DNA of 64,000 nt from Streptomyces sp. S.PB5. Its GTDB lineage: Bacteria; Actinomycetota; Actinomycetes; Streptomycetales; Streptomycetaceae. Position 1 is the first letter of the stretch; each line of letters starts with the position of its first letter. The stretch spans positions 62,001 to 126,000 of the forward strand of contig NZ_JAQMWP010000005.1 of NCBI RefSeq assembly GCF_030403745.1, written 5' to 3'. Below the pieces are notes generated by a model that worked only from the letters and a program-made list of their open reading frames with translations, did no database searches and was not told the DNA's origin. The position numbers were made by a program, and so were the translations under genes. Positions 26,557-34,636 of this stretch are shown piece after piece.

Positions 26557-26583
26557 CGCCCGCGGAGGGCGCCTCCTCAGACC
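26550..26583. terminator. Convergent hairpin holding both stop codons
   Basis: GGTCTGA (26550-26556) pairs with TCAGACC (26577-26583), with an inner GCCC/GGGC pair. The TGA of the roadblock gene and the TGA of the converging gene base-pair with each other. Likely a bidirectional terminator, although no T-run follows on either side. Confidence 0.6.
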
Positions 26584-27161
26584 AGTGCCGCGGTGCGGCG
26601 GCGCGCCCCGCCCGGGGCCGCGTCGCCCGCCGCGACACCGGTGCCGCGGTAGGCCTTGACCGGCTTGCCGGCCGGGCGTCCGCCGCGCGCGTCGAGCCAG
26701 TCGACCCGCACCCACAGCAGAGCGTCCCCGTCCCGCTCGCGCCGCCCGAGCCACGCGGCCTTCAGCCGCAGTCCGGCGCCGGTCCCGGCGAGCAGCGCTC
26801 CGCCCGCCACGGGGACGGCGAAGTTGGCGGCAAGGGCCGCCAGCCAGGCGAGCAGCAGCCACCAGCGGTGCCCGTGCCGCCAGTTCCGCACGGTCACGGC
26901 ACGGTCCTGGAGCACATCGTGCTTGCCGGCACGGGCGGTACCGCGCGCGAGGTCGGTGTAGCGCCTGCGGCGGCGGTACGCCACGACCGCCGCGGCGATG
27001 ATGAACAGCGCCGCCCCGGCCATGACCCCGATCCGGCGCCCGGTCAGCCCCGGTACCAGCACCCCGACCCCGGCCGCGAACACCCCGGCCCACCACAAGG
27101 GTGCGGCTCCGGCGCGTACGACCACGGCAACCCGAGCCAGTCCCTGCCCTCCGCGTGCCAC
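26577..27161 (-). CDS. Membrane protein of unknown function
   Basis: 194 residues. Two adjoining hydrophobic segments near the N-terminus (APLWWAGVFAAGVGVLVPGL and GVMAGAALFIIAAAVVAY), a basic loop (YRRRRRY), a third hydrophobic region (RWWLLLAWLAALAANFAVPV) and a basic, beta-like C-terminal part with WVRVDWLDARGG. The GTG start has AGGAGG 6 bases upstream. No family recognised. It converges with the roadblock operon. Confidence 0.72.
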   Translation of the reverse strand: MARGGQGLARVAVVVRAGAAPLWWAGVFAAGVGVLVPGLTGRRIGVMAGAALFIIAAAVVAYRRRRRYTDLARGTARAGKHDVLQDRAVTVRNWRHGHRWWLLLAWLAALAANFAVPVAGGALLAGTGAGLRLKAAWLGRRERDGDALLWVRVDWLDARGGRPAGKPVKAYRGTGVAAGDAAPGGARRRTAALV

Positions 27162-27244
27162 GTTCGCCTCCTCGTCGTCCTGGCACAGTCCTGTTGGCCG
27201 GGCAGATTAACGAGCGAACGTGAGACGAGGCTGAGAAAACCGGT

Positions 27245-28147
27245 CTACTCGACGAAAAGACCCCGCGCCGCCGCCTTCGCGTCGAACTCCTCCAGGCGGG
27301 CCTGCGCGTCCGGCAGGTCGTCGCACATGGCTTCGAGCAGCACCCGCCCGAGCAGCATCGGCGCACACGCGGTGTCGAAGGCGAGCCCGGTGCCCACGGC
27401 CGCCGGCAGCAGCAGGTCCGACACCTTGGCGACCGGCGCGAAAGCGGAGTCGGCGACGGTCACGACGGTCAGCCCGGCCCCCTTGGCGTACCCGAGGGTG
27501 TCGACGACCTCACGGGGATGCCGGGGCAGCGCGAAGCACAGCAGCGTCGAGGCACCCGCCCGTACGGCGGCGTCGATCCGGTCGTGGATCATCGTGCCGC
27601 CCTCGTTGAGGAGCCGGACGTCCGGATGGACCTTGGCGGCGAAGTACGCGAAGCCGTACGCCTGCGAGGCCGCCGCCCTCAGGCCCAGCACCGGCAGCGG
27701 GCGCGAGGCCGCGAGGAGCCGCCCGGCCTTCTGCACGGGCCGCGGGTCGGCGAGCAGTTCGGCGAGGTGCCTGAGGTTCTCGATCTCGGCCTCGACGGCC
27801 TGCTGGTACTCGTTGTACGACGCCGAGGCCGCCGTCTGTTCGGCGGGCGCGACCTCGCGCAGGTGCTTGCGCAGGGCGGGGTAGCCGTCGAAGCCGAGGG
27901 CGACCGCGAAGCGGGTCACGGAGGGCTGGCTGACCCCGGCGAGTTCGGCGAGCTCCACGCTGGACAGGAACGGCACGTCGGCCGCCCGCCGCACCATGCT
28001 GTGCGCGATGCGCCGCTGGGTGGGCGTGAGCCGGTGCCCCTCGAAGAGCGCCTGCAGCCGGGCGGCCGGGCTGTCGGCCGGGGCCGGGCCCATGGCCGTG
28101 ACCGCGTCCGTGGTCGCGCCCTGCTCCACCGTCTCCTCCGCGCTCAT
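27245..28147 (-). CDS. RpiR/MurR-family transcriptional regulator with SIS domain
   Basis: 300 residues. HTH_6 domain (about 30-105): LTPTQRRIAHSMVRRAADV, SSVELAELAGVSQPSVTRFA, LGFDGYPALRKHLR; then a SIS sugar/phosphate isomerase-like domain (about 130-275) with GLRAAASQAYGFAYFAAKVH and LLCFALPRHPREVVDTLGYA. Such regulators respond to a bound small molecule. The ATG start overlaps the stop of the ammonia-lyase-like gene as ATGA and has GGAGGGGGAG upstream, so the two are co-translated. It is a natural candidate to control that gene, the divergent transporter and possibly the hut operon. Confidence 0.92.
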   Translation of the reverse strand: MSAEETVEQGATTDAVTAMGPAPADSPAARLQALFEGHRLTPTQRRIAHSMVRRAADVPFLSSVELAELAGVSQPSVTRFAVALGFDGYPALRKHLREVAPAEQTAASASYNEYQQAVEAEIENLRHLAELLADPRPVQKAGRLLAASRPLPVLGLRAAASQAYGFAYFAAKVHPDVRLLNEGGTMIHDRIDAAVRAGASTLLCFALPRHPREVVDTLGYAKGAGLTVVTVADSAFAPVAKVSDLLLPAAVGTGLAFDTACAPMLLGRVLLEAMCDDLPDAQARLEEFDAKAAARGLFVE

Positions 28148-29892
28148 CGCTCGCTCCCCCTCCAGATGTCCGTGAACCGGTCCAACAGTGTGGCCGCCTT
28201 CGTCACGTCCTCCGTGAGCGGCCGGTCGGCCTGGTCCTCGTCGAGCACCGCATAGGCGAGCTCCAGCGCGCGGCCCACCGGAAGGTCCGGATCGGGGCCG
28301 TGGTCCCGCTGGCGCAGCGCCCGTACGGCGGCGACGAGTTCGCAGCCCACGACCAGACGGTACGCACCGCACGCGCGCAGTGTCTGACGTGCGGCGAGCG
28401 AGGCGAAACTGGCCTGTTCCTCGACGCCTCGGGAGAGTACAGCGTGCCCGAGCGACGCGGGTGCCGAGAAGGCCCGCAGATCACCGAGGGCGGCCCCGGC
28501 GGCGTACTCCAGGATCATCACGCCGGAGGAGGCGGGTTCGTGGTCGGCGAGGAAGGGGCGCAGACGGGTGTAGGCGGGCTCGTTGAGGGTGGAGAGCCGG
28601 GACGTCGACAGCCGGGCGACCTGGGTGAGGGCCAGCCTGAAGTGGTCCAGGGCGAGGGCGAGTTGGGCCTGGTAGAAGCCGCCGTGGTGGTAGGCGGCCA
28701 TGTCCTCGGGGGCGATGAGGGGATTCTCGGCGGCCGCGTTGATCTCGATCGCGACGACCTCCTCCAGGGCGTCGGCCGCGTCATGGGCGGGCCCGTGGAT
28801 CTGCGGCAGGCACCGGAAACCGTACGGGTCCTGGATCCGCCCGAGCGGCGGCGTGGGCCGCTCATCGGCGCCGATCAACTCCCGCATCCGCCGGGCGACT
28901 TCGGCCGAACCCCGGTGCGGCCGGGCGGCGTGCACGGGAGCGGCGTACGCCTCGTGCGAGCCGTCCACAGCGAGAAGCGACAGCGCCCCGACGACCTGGG
29001 TGGCCTCCAGCAGCCCACGCAGCTCATGGAGGGCGAGAGCGGCCTGCCCGAGGGTGAGCGCGTTGCTGCTGATGAAGGCGAGGGCGTCGTTGTTGTCGAG
29101 GGGCTGAGGCTCGGGGGCACCTACGACACGCCGGCCTACGGCACCCGCGCCGACACCACCCGCGCTGACGGCCCCCCGACCGGCGGCCCCTGCGCCGTCG
29201 GCATCCGCACCGAGGGTTCCCGCGCCCGCCGCACCCGCAATCACGACACCCCGGCCGACGGCATCCGCGCCGGCGGCTCCCCGGTCCGCGGCACCCGCGC
29301 CGCCCGCGCCCGCCGCGCCCCCCGCGCCCGCGCCCGACCCCCCGCCCGCCTCGCCGTCCCGCCAGGGATGCTCCCCCGCCAGCGCCAGCCCCGCCTGGGC
29401 CAGCGCCGCGATGTCCCCGGTGCCCACGGACCCGAACTCGTTGACGACCGGGTACGCCCCGCTCTCCAGCGCCTCGCAGAGCGCGGTGACGACGGTGGGA
29501 CGGAGTCCCGCCCCGCCCGCGAGGAGCTGGTTCGCCCGTACGGCGAGCATCGCGCGTACCTGCCTCGCCGGCAGCTCCGCCCCGATCGCCCCGGCGTGAC
29601 TGCGCAGCAGCCGCAGCCCGTGCTCGGCCGCCGCCTCCGTCGGCACGGACTCGTTCCGGTTGGCGCCGACACCGGTCGAGCGGCCGTACACGCGGCCCGT
29701 CGCGGCGATCTGCCGGGCGGCGTCCCAGGACTCGGTCACGCGCTTCATCGCGTCGCTTCCGGGGACCGGACGGGCGGTGCCGTCGGCGAGGCGTACGACG
29801 TCCGCGACCCCGAGTCCGATCCCGTCCAGGACGACCAGGCCGGTGTGTGTCAGCGGCACGGAGTCCGGCGTGTCCACAATCCGAGACGACAT
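28144..29892 (-). CDS. HAL/PAL-family protein lacking the MIO tripeptide
   Basis: 582 residues. Family features are clear: VYGRSTGVGANR (Tyr of the active site), IQDPYGFRCLPQIHG, INAAAENPLI and a long helical C-terminal half. However, at residues 154-160 it reads GSVGTGD where ammonia-lyases have GSVG-Ala-Ser-Gly-D; the Ala-Ser-Gly that cyclises to the MIO electrophile is replaced by Thr-Gly, one residue shorter. The motif EGLALLNG is also altered. A poorly conserved Ala/Gly insert of about 83 residues follows (179-261). Classical histidine ammonia-lyase activity is therefore doubtful. ATG at 29892 is preferred to the TTG at 29901. Coupled to an RpiR regulator and divergent from an ABC transporter. 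Confidence 0.85.
   Translation of the reverse strand: MSSRIVDTPDSVPLTHTGLVVLDGIGLGVADVVRLADGTARPVPGSDAMKRVTESWDAARQIAATGRVYGRSTGVGANRNESVPTEAAAEHGLRLLRSHAGAIGAELPARQVRAMLAVRANQLLAGGAGLRPTVVTALCEALESGAYPVVNEFGSVGTGDIAALAQAGLALAGEHPWRDGEAGGGSGAGAGGAAGAGGAGAADRGAAGADAVGRGVVIAGAAGAGTLGADADGAGAAGRGAVSAGGVGAGAVGRRVVGAPEPQPLDNNDALAFISSNALTLGQAALALHELRGLLEATQVVGALSLLAVDGSHEAYAAPVHAARPHRGSAEVARRMRELIGADERPTPPLGRIQDPYGFRCLPQIHGPAHDAADALEEVVAIEINAAAENPLIAPEDMAAYHHGGFYQAQLALALDHFRLALTQVARLSTSRLSTLNEPAYTRLRPFLADHEPASSGVMILEYAAGAALGDLRAFSAPASLGHAVLSRGVEEQASFASLAARQTLRACGAYRLVVGCELVAAVRALRQRDHGPDPDLPVGRALELAYAVLDEDQADRPLTEDVTKAATLLDRFTDIWRGSER
29110..29358. repeat. Low-complexity GC-rich in-frame insert in the ammonia-lyase-like gene
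   Basis: About 83 codons coding mainly Gly and Ala with Arg/Asp (GAGGAAGAGGAGAADRG and similar), made of degenerate short GC-rich units, lying between the conserved GLALAGEHPW and PLDNNDALAF. Homologues of the family have no such segment here, so it is probably an expansion forming a flexible surface loop. Confidence 0.7.
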
Positions 29893-29969
29893 AAGGCGCA
29901 AACTCCCATCAAACCGGACACTCGATCTTGCCTGTCGGTCATCCGTTACTTCGGATTAACACCAACCCG

Positions 29970-29985
29970 TTGACAAACTATTCAG
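29970..29985 (+). promoter_or_regulatory. TTGACA-CTATTCAG element in the divergent promoter region
   Basis: TTGACA at 29970-29975 followed after two bases by CTATTCAG at 29978-29985, then CTAAAG. The hut promoter has TTGACT, four bases, CTATTCAG, AAAG. No good -10 hexamer is seen at 17-18 bp, so promoter assignment is weak, but the shared string suggests a common operator. Confidence 0.45.
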
Positions 29986-30033
29986 CTAAAGAGAACTCTG
30001 CATGACGTTATACAGCCGGGCAAGGGACATCTC

Positions 30034-31074
30034 ATGATCCAGTTCGACGCGGTCCACAAGCGCTTCCCCAACGGCACGACTGCAGTCCACGACCTCACCC
30101 TCGACATGCCGGAAGGCGGCGTCACGGTCCTCGTCGGATCTTCCGGTTGTGGCAAGACGACCACCCTCAGGATGATCAACCGAATGGTCGAGCCGACCTC
30201 CGGCACCATCAAGGTCGCCGGCCGGGACGTCACCCGGCAGGACGCCGCCGAGCTCCGCCGCTCCATCGGTTACGTCATCCAGCAGGCGGGCCTCTTCCCG
30301 CACCGCACGGTGCTCGACAACATCGCCACCGTGCCGCTCCTCCTCGGCCACGGCCGCCGCAAGGCGCGCGCCCGGGCCGCCGAGCTCCTGGAGACCGTCG
30401 GCCTCGCACCGGACGCCGGACGCCGCTACCCCCACCAGCTCTCCGGCGGCCAGCAGCAGCGCGTGGGCGTCGCGCGCGCCCTCGCCGCCGACCCGCCGGT
30501 GCTGCTCATGGACGAGCCGTTCGGCGCGGTCGACCCGGTCGTCCGCAGCCAGCTCCAGGACGAACTCCTCCGACTCCAGAAGGAGTTGGGCAAGACCATC
30601 GTCTTCGTCACCCACGACATCGACGAAGCCGTCCGGCTCGGTGACCGCATCGCCGTCTTCCGCACCGGCGGCCACCTCGTCCAGTGCGCCTCCCCGGCCG
30701 AACTCCTCGCCCGCCCCGCCGACGACTTCGTCGCCGACTTCCTCGGCGCCGAGCGCGGTCTGAAGCTGCTCTCGCTGAAGACCCTCGCCGGGGTCCCGCA
30801 GGGCCCGGCACCGGAGAACGGCACCTGGAGCCTCGTGCTCGACGAAGCGGGCAAGCCGCTGCACTGGCGTTCGGCGGACGCCGTCGAACTCCCCGTGCGG
30901 CCGCTGACCGACGGCGATTCCCTGCTGTCGGCGCTCAACGAGTCGATCGCCTCCCCCACCGGCCTGATAGCCCGCGTCGACGCGGCGGGCGTCCTCACCG
31001 GCGTCTCCTCCCGCGACGACATCCACACCCACGCGGGCCAGGCCCACACCGATGCCAGGGCGGTGGCCGCATGA
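30034..31074 (+). CDS. OpuC/ProV-type osmoprotectant ABC transporter ATP-binding protein
   Basis: 346 residues. Walker A GSSGCGKTTT, Q-loop IQQAGLFPHRTV, signature LSGGQQQRVGVARAL, Walker B PVLLMDEPFGAVDP and switch FVTHDIDEAVRLGDR. The strings YVIQQAGLFPH and DEPFGAVDPV are typical of quaternary-amine transporters. A C-terminal extension (about 255-346) includes a degenerate CBS-like stretch (PLTDGDSLLSALNESI...GVLTGVSSRDDI), as in OpuCA/ProV. The substrate is probably glycine betaine, choline or a related betaine. First gene of a four-gene operon with a 4-bp ATGA overlap to the permease gene. Confidence 0.92.
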   Translation: MIQFDAVHKRFPNGTTAVHDLTLDMPEGGVTVLVGSSGCGKTTTLRMINRMVEPTSGTIKVAGRDVTRQDAAELRRSIGYVIQQAGLFPHRTVLDNIATVPLLLGHGRRKARARAAELLETVGLAPDAGRRYPHQLSGGQQQRVGVARALAADPPVLLMDEPFGAVDPVVRSQLQDELLRLQKELGKTIVFVTHDIDEAVRLGDRIAVFRTGGHLVQCASPAELLARPADDFVADFLGAERGLKLLSLKTLAGVPQGPAPENGTWSLVLDEAGKPLHWRSADAVELPVRPLTDGDSLLSALNESIASPTGLIARVDAAGVLTGVSSRDDIHTHAGQAHTDARAVAA

Positions 31075-31712
31075 CCGTCGACTGGTCGTGGATCGGCGAC
31101 CACACCGACGACCTCACCACCCTCACGCTCTCCCACCTCCAAGCCGCCCTCACCGCGGTCTTCTTCGGCGTACTGATCTCGCTGCCCCTCGCGGTGATCG
31201 CCCACCGGATCCGCCCCCTGCGCGGCTTCCTGCTCGGCGTCTCGAACGTCCTGTTCACCATCCCGTCGATCGCGATCTTCGTGCTCCTGCTGCCGGTCAG
31301 CGGTCTGACCCGCACCACGACCGTCATCGGCCTGACCGTCTACACGCTGGTCGTGCTGCTCAGGAACACCGTCGAGGGCCTCGACTCGGTCCCCGCGAAG
31401 ACCAAGGAGGCGGCGAAGGCGATGGGCACGCGCCCGCTGCGGACGCTGCTCACCGTCGAGTTCCCGCTCGCGCTCCCCGTGATCATGGCGGGCGTACGGA
31501 TCGCGACCGTCATGTCCATCTCGCTGGTCTCGGTGGCCACCTACATCGGCGACGGCGGCCTCGGCCAGCTCTTCACCGACGGCTTCCAGCGCAACTTCCC
31601 CACCCCGGTGATCGTCGGCGTGGTCCTCACGATCCTCCTCGCGGTGGTCGCGGACGCAGCTCTGGTCGCCGTCCAGTACGTCCTGACCCCGTGGCGGCGG
31701 AGGCGAGCCTGA
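31071..31712 (+). CDS. Osmoprotectant ABC transporter permease (OpuCB-like)
   Basis: 213 residues with about five or six membrane segments and the BPD_transp_1 loop EAAKAMGTRPLRTLLTVEFPLALPVIMAG that docks on the ATPase. The pattern WIGDHTDDLTTLTLSHLQAAL near the N-terminus is common in OpuCB. It forms the channel with the second permease encoded one base downstream. ATG overlaps the ATPase stop. Confidence 0.92.
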   Translation: MTVDWSWIGDHTDDLTTLTLSHLQAALTAVFFGVLISLPLAVIAHRIRPLRGFLLGVSNVLFTIPSIAIFVLLLPVSGLTRTTTVIGLTVYTLVVLLRNTVEGLDSVPAKTKEAAKAMGTRPLRTLLTVEFPLALPVIMAGVRIATVMSISLVSVATYIGDGGLGQLFTDGFQRNFPTPVIVGVVLTILLAVVADAALVAVQYVLTPWRRRRA

Positions 31713-31713
31713 C

Positions 31714-32376
31714 ATGTACGAACTCTTCAAGAACCTCGGCGACTGGCTGACCAGCGGCGCCAGCTGGACCGGCTCCGACGGGATCGCCCACCGCCTCGCC
31801 GAGCACCTCCAGTACTCGCTCCTCGCGACCCTGATCGCGGCCGCGATCGGCCTCCCGATCGGCCTGCTCATCGGCCACACCGGCAAGGGCGCGTTCGTCG
31901 CCATCAACCTCGCGTCCTTCGGCCGCGCACTGCCGACCGTCGGCCTGGTCGTCCTCGTCTTCCTGGCCGGCGGACTGTCGATGCTGCCGGTGTACGTCGC
32001 CCTGGTCGCCCTCGCGGTCCCGGCGATCGTCACCAACACCTACGCCGGCATGACGGCGGTCGACCCCGAGGTGAAGGACGCGGCCCGGGGGCAGGGCATG
32101 CGCGGCCACCAGGTCCTGTTCCAGGTCGAGCTGCCGCTCGCGCTCCCCCTGATCATGACCGGCCTGCGGCTCGCGCTCATCCAGGTCGTCGCCACGGCGA
32201 CCATCGCCGCGTACGTCTCCTTCGGCGGCCTCGGCCGCTACGTCTTCGACGGTCTGGCCCAGCGCGACCTCGTGCAGGTGCTCGGCGGCGCGGTGCTGGT
32301 CGCCGTGATCGCCGTGGTCCTGGACCTCGCCCTGTCCGGCCTCCAGCGCTTCCTCTTCCGACACCGCACCGCGTAG
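31714..32376 (+). CDS. Osmoprotectant ABC transporter permease (OpuCD-like)
   Basis: 220 residues, about five or six membrane segments. HLQYSLLATLIAAAIGLPIG opens the TM domain; the EAA-type loop is VKDAARGQGMRGHQVLFQVELPLALPLIMTG; SFGGLGRYVFDG follows. It is the second permease of the osmoprotectant transporter, one base after the first permease gene. Start ATG at 31714. Confidence 0.92.
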   Translation: MYELFKNLGDWLTSGASWTGSDGIAHRLAEHLQYSLLATLIAAAIGLPIGLLIGHTGKGAFVAINLASFGRALPTVGLVVLVFLAGGLSMLPVYVALVALAVPAIVTNTYAGMTAVDPEVKDAARGQGMRGHQVLFQVELPLALPLIMTGLRLALIQVVATATIAAYVSFGGLGRYVFDGLAQRDLVQVLGGAVLVAVIAVVLDLALSGLQRFLFRHRTA

Positions 32377-32387
32377 GGACCCCTTCG

Positions 32388-33326
32388 ATGCAGATGAACC
32401 GACGCACTCTCCTCGGCGGCCTGTTCGCGGCCGCCGCCGTCCCCGCCCTCTCCGCCTGCGCGAGCGGCATCACCTCCCTCGACAGCGAGGGCACGGCCGG
32501 CGGTGGAGGCGGCTCCAGCAAGGACGGAGTCACCATCGGCACCGCCAACTTCACCGAGAACCAGGTGCTGGGCTACCTCTACGCCGCCGTCCTGGAGGCA
32601 GCCGGCGTGAAGGTGAAGGTCCGCCCCAACCTCGGCACCCGCGAGATCGTTTTCCCCGCCCTCAAGGGCGGCGACATCGACCTCCTGCCCGAGTACCAGG
32701 GCGCCCTCCTGCACTACCTCGACCCCAAGGCGACGGCCACGGAGGAGGGCGAGATGCAGAACGCCATCACCGTCGCCCTCCCCGCCGGGCTCCAGGTGCT
32801 GCCGTACGGCATGGCCGAGGACTCCGACGCCTTCGTCGTCACCCGGGAGACCGCGAAGAAGTACGGCCTGACCTCCCTCGCCGACCTGAGGAAGCAGAAC
32901 GGCAAGCTGGTCATCGGCGCGGCACCGGAGGTGAAGAAGCGCCAGGTGGGCGTGATCGGCCTCAAGGACGTGTACGGCGTGGAGTTCAAGGAGTTCAAGT
33001 CCCTCGACTCCTCGGGCCCCCTGGTCAAGGGCGCCCTGAAGAAGGGCGACGTGGACGTGGCGAACCTCTTCACCACGGACACCGACATCCAGGCCAACGA
33101 CTGGGTGGTGCTGTCGGACCCCGAGAACCTCATCCCCGGCCAGCACGTCGTCCCCCTCATCGCCGACCGCAAGGCCGACTCCACCGTCCGTAAGGCCCTG
33201 GCCCGCCTCGGCAACATCCTCACCACGGCCCAGCTCACCGAGCTCAACCGCCAGGTGGACAAGGACAAGAAGGACCCGGAGGACGTGGCGAACGCGTACG
33301 CGAAGCAGCACGGGCTGGCGAAATGA
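32388..33326 (+). CDS. Osmoprotectant-binding lipoprotein (OpuAC/OpuCC-like)
   Basis: 312 residues. Twin-Arg-like and lipoprotein start (MNRRTLLGGLFAAAAVPALSA then Cys at about residue 24). The OpuAC domain begins KDGVTIGTANFTENQVLGYL, with GDIDLLPEYQGALLHYL, a typical ligand-loop region, and KKGDVDVANLFTTDTDI. Substrate-binding partner of the transporter; glycine betaine/choline-type ligands are expected but the proximity of an ammonia-lyase-like protein leaves an amino-acid-derived betaine open. ATG 32388 or 32394. Confidence 0.92.
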   Translation: MQMNRRTLLGGLFAAAAVPALSACASGITSLDSEGTAGGGGGSSKDGVTIGTANFTENQVLGYLYAAVLEAAGVKVKVRPNLGTREIVFPALKGGDIDLLPEYQGALLHYLDPKATATEEGEMQNAITVALPAGLQVLPYGMAEDSDAFVVTRETAKKYGLTSLADLRKQNGKLVIGAAPEVKKRQVGVIGLKDVYGVEFKEFKSLDSSGPLVKGALKKGDVDVANLFTTDTDIQANDWVVLSDPENLIPGQHVVPLIADRKADSTVRKALARLGNILTTAQLTELNRQVDKDKKDPEDVANAYAKQHGLAK

Positions 33327-33338
33327 GCCGTCGATGAT

Positions 33339-33362
33339 CTGGGACCTCCCTGGGACCCCCAG
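33339..33362. repeat. G5-type palindromic repeat, intergenic copy
   Basis: CTGGGACCTCCCTGGGACCCCCAG, located 13 bases after the binding-lipoprotein stop. It could act as the transporter operon's terminator; similar palindromes occur at 20833, 34963, 45591 and 63100. Confidence 0.55.
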
Positions 33363-33421
33363 CAAGGACAGGGGGGATATCCCCAGTGCGGCCGGCGCCG
33401 TCGCTCCCTAACTTTGACTGC

Positions 33422-33865
33422 ATGAGTGGAATGGACGCGCGGGACGCCGACCTCAAGAAGGAACTCGATGCCACCCTGCAGGCCCGCAGGGAACTGGGCG
33501 AGGAGTACGAGTCCGCGCTGGTCGACTCGTTCCTGGAGAAGGTCGATCAGCGCATCGACGGCGCGGTGGAGCGCCGGGTGCGCCGGCAGATGGCCGAACA
33601 GCAGATGGTGGTGGCCCGGGGCACCCGGGGCGCCTCCAAGCCCACGGACTCCTGGGGGGAGCGCTTCGGCTTCGGCATCGTCTCCCTGGTCCTCGCGATC
33701 CCGCTGTCGGCGATCGGCGGCGGGGTGGCGCACCTCCCGGGCCTGCTGGTGGCCTGGGCGGGCATCGTGGGAGTGAACGCCTTCCAGGCCGCCCGCACCA
33801 ACCCCGAGCTGTTCCGCGGCCGCCGGCACCGCAAGTCCGACCAGAACAGCGAGTGGGAGGACTGA
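33422..33865 (+). CDS. Small membrane protein with N-terminal coiled coil
   Basis: 147 residues. A highly charged helix (about 5-60: DADLKKELDATLQARRELGEEY, EKVDQRIDGAVERRVRRQM) leads to two close membrane segments (FGIVSLVLAIPLSAIGGGVA and LPGLLVAWAGIVGVNAF) and a basic-acidic tail. The layout resembles small actinobacterial proteins with an N-terminal coiled coil and a helical hairpin anchor. No named family recognised. ATG at 33422; its ribosome binding site is weak. Confidence 0.75.
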   Translation: MSGMDARDADLKKELDATLQARRELGEEYESALVDSFLEKVDQRIDGAVERRVRRQMAEQQMVVARGTRGASKPTDSWGERFGFGIVSLVLAIPLSAIGGGVAHLPGLLVAWAGIVGVNAFQAARTNPELFRGRRHRKSDQNSEWED

Positions 33866-33871
33866 CCGGGG

Positions 33872-34636
33872 TCACGCCTGCCGGGTCGGCAGCACCATGA
33901 TCTGACGCAGGTTGACGTGCCGGGGGCGGCTGGTGACGTAGGCGACGACGTCGGCGACCTCCGCCGCGGACAGCGTGCCCAACGCGTCGATCATCCCGCC
34001 GACCTGCTCGCGCAGACCGTCGTTGTCGATGTGCGAGACGAGTTCGCTCTCCGTCAGCCCCGGCTCGATGTTGGTGACCCGCACGTCGTGCGGCCCGAAC
34101 TCGCCCCGCAGCAGCGCCGAGAGGTGGGTGACCGCGGCCTTCGTCGCCCCGTACACGGCGTAGTTGGTGAAGCCGGTGATGTGCGCGCCGATGGACGAGA
34201 CGTTCACCAGGTCCGCGCTGCGGCCCCGCGCGGCCGCGTCCGTCAGGTCCTTGGCGAAGGCGCCGATGACGCGCAGGACGCCGGTGACATTGGTGTCGAT
34301 CATCCGCTGCCACTCGTCGACGCGGGCGTCCTCGATCGGGTTGGGCAGCATGACGCCGGCGTTGTTGACGACCAGGTCGACGCTCCCGTACGCCTCATGG
34401 ATCCGCTCCACGGCGGCGTCCACCAAGGCCCCGTCGGTCACGTCGGCGACCACGGCCAGGGCCTGCCCGCCGTCCGCCCGGATCTTCCCGACGACGGCCT
34501 CCAGCCGCTCCGCCCGCCGCGCCAGCAGAGCGACCTTCGCGCCCTTCGCGGCCAGCTCGACCGCGACGGCCTCGCCGATCCCGCTCGCGGCACCGGTGAC
34601 GACAGCGGTACGGCCGGCCAGATTCTCGTACGACAT
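33872..34636 (-). CDS. Short-chain dehydrogenase/reductase
   Basis: 254 residues. Classical SDR: VVTGAASGIGEAVAVELA (cofactor site), NNAGVML, catalytic Ser in VSSIGAHI, Tyr-x-x-x-Lys in YGATKAAV, and ELVSHIDN near the substrate loop. NADP preference is suggested by basic residues after strand 2 (LLARRAERLEAV). ATG at 34636 with AGGAG 9 bases upstream. It is divergent from an XRE-family regulator, the common arrangement for a regulator and its target SDR. Confidence 0.92.
   Translation of the reverse strand: MSYENLAGRTAVVTGAASGIGEAVAVELAAKGAKVALLARRAERLEAVVGKIRADGGQALAVVADVTDGALVDAAVERIHEAYGSVDLVVNNAGVMLPNPIEDARVDEWQRMIDTNVTGVLRVIGAFAKDLTDAAARGRSADLVNVSSIGAHITGFTNYAVYGATKAAVTHLSALLRGEFGPHDVRVTNIEPGLTESELVSHIDNDGLREQVGGMIDALGTLSAAEVADVVAYVTSRPRHVNLRQIMVLPTRQA

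Noticed and set aside
28144..29892. Calling the ammonia-lyase-like gene hutH
   Set aside because: The Ala-Ser-Gly triad needed for MIO is absent, and it is not in the hut operon; a functional HutH should be sought elsewhere.
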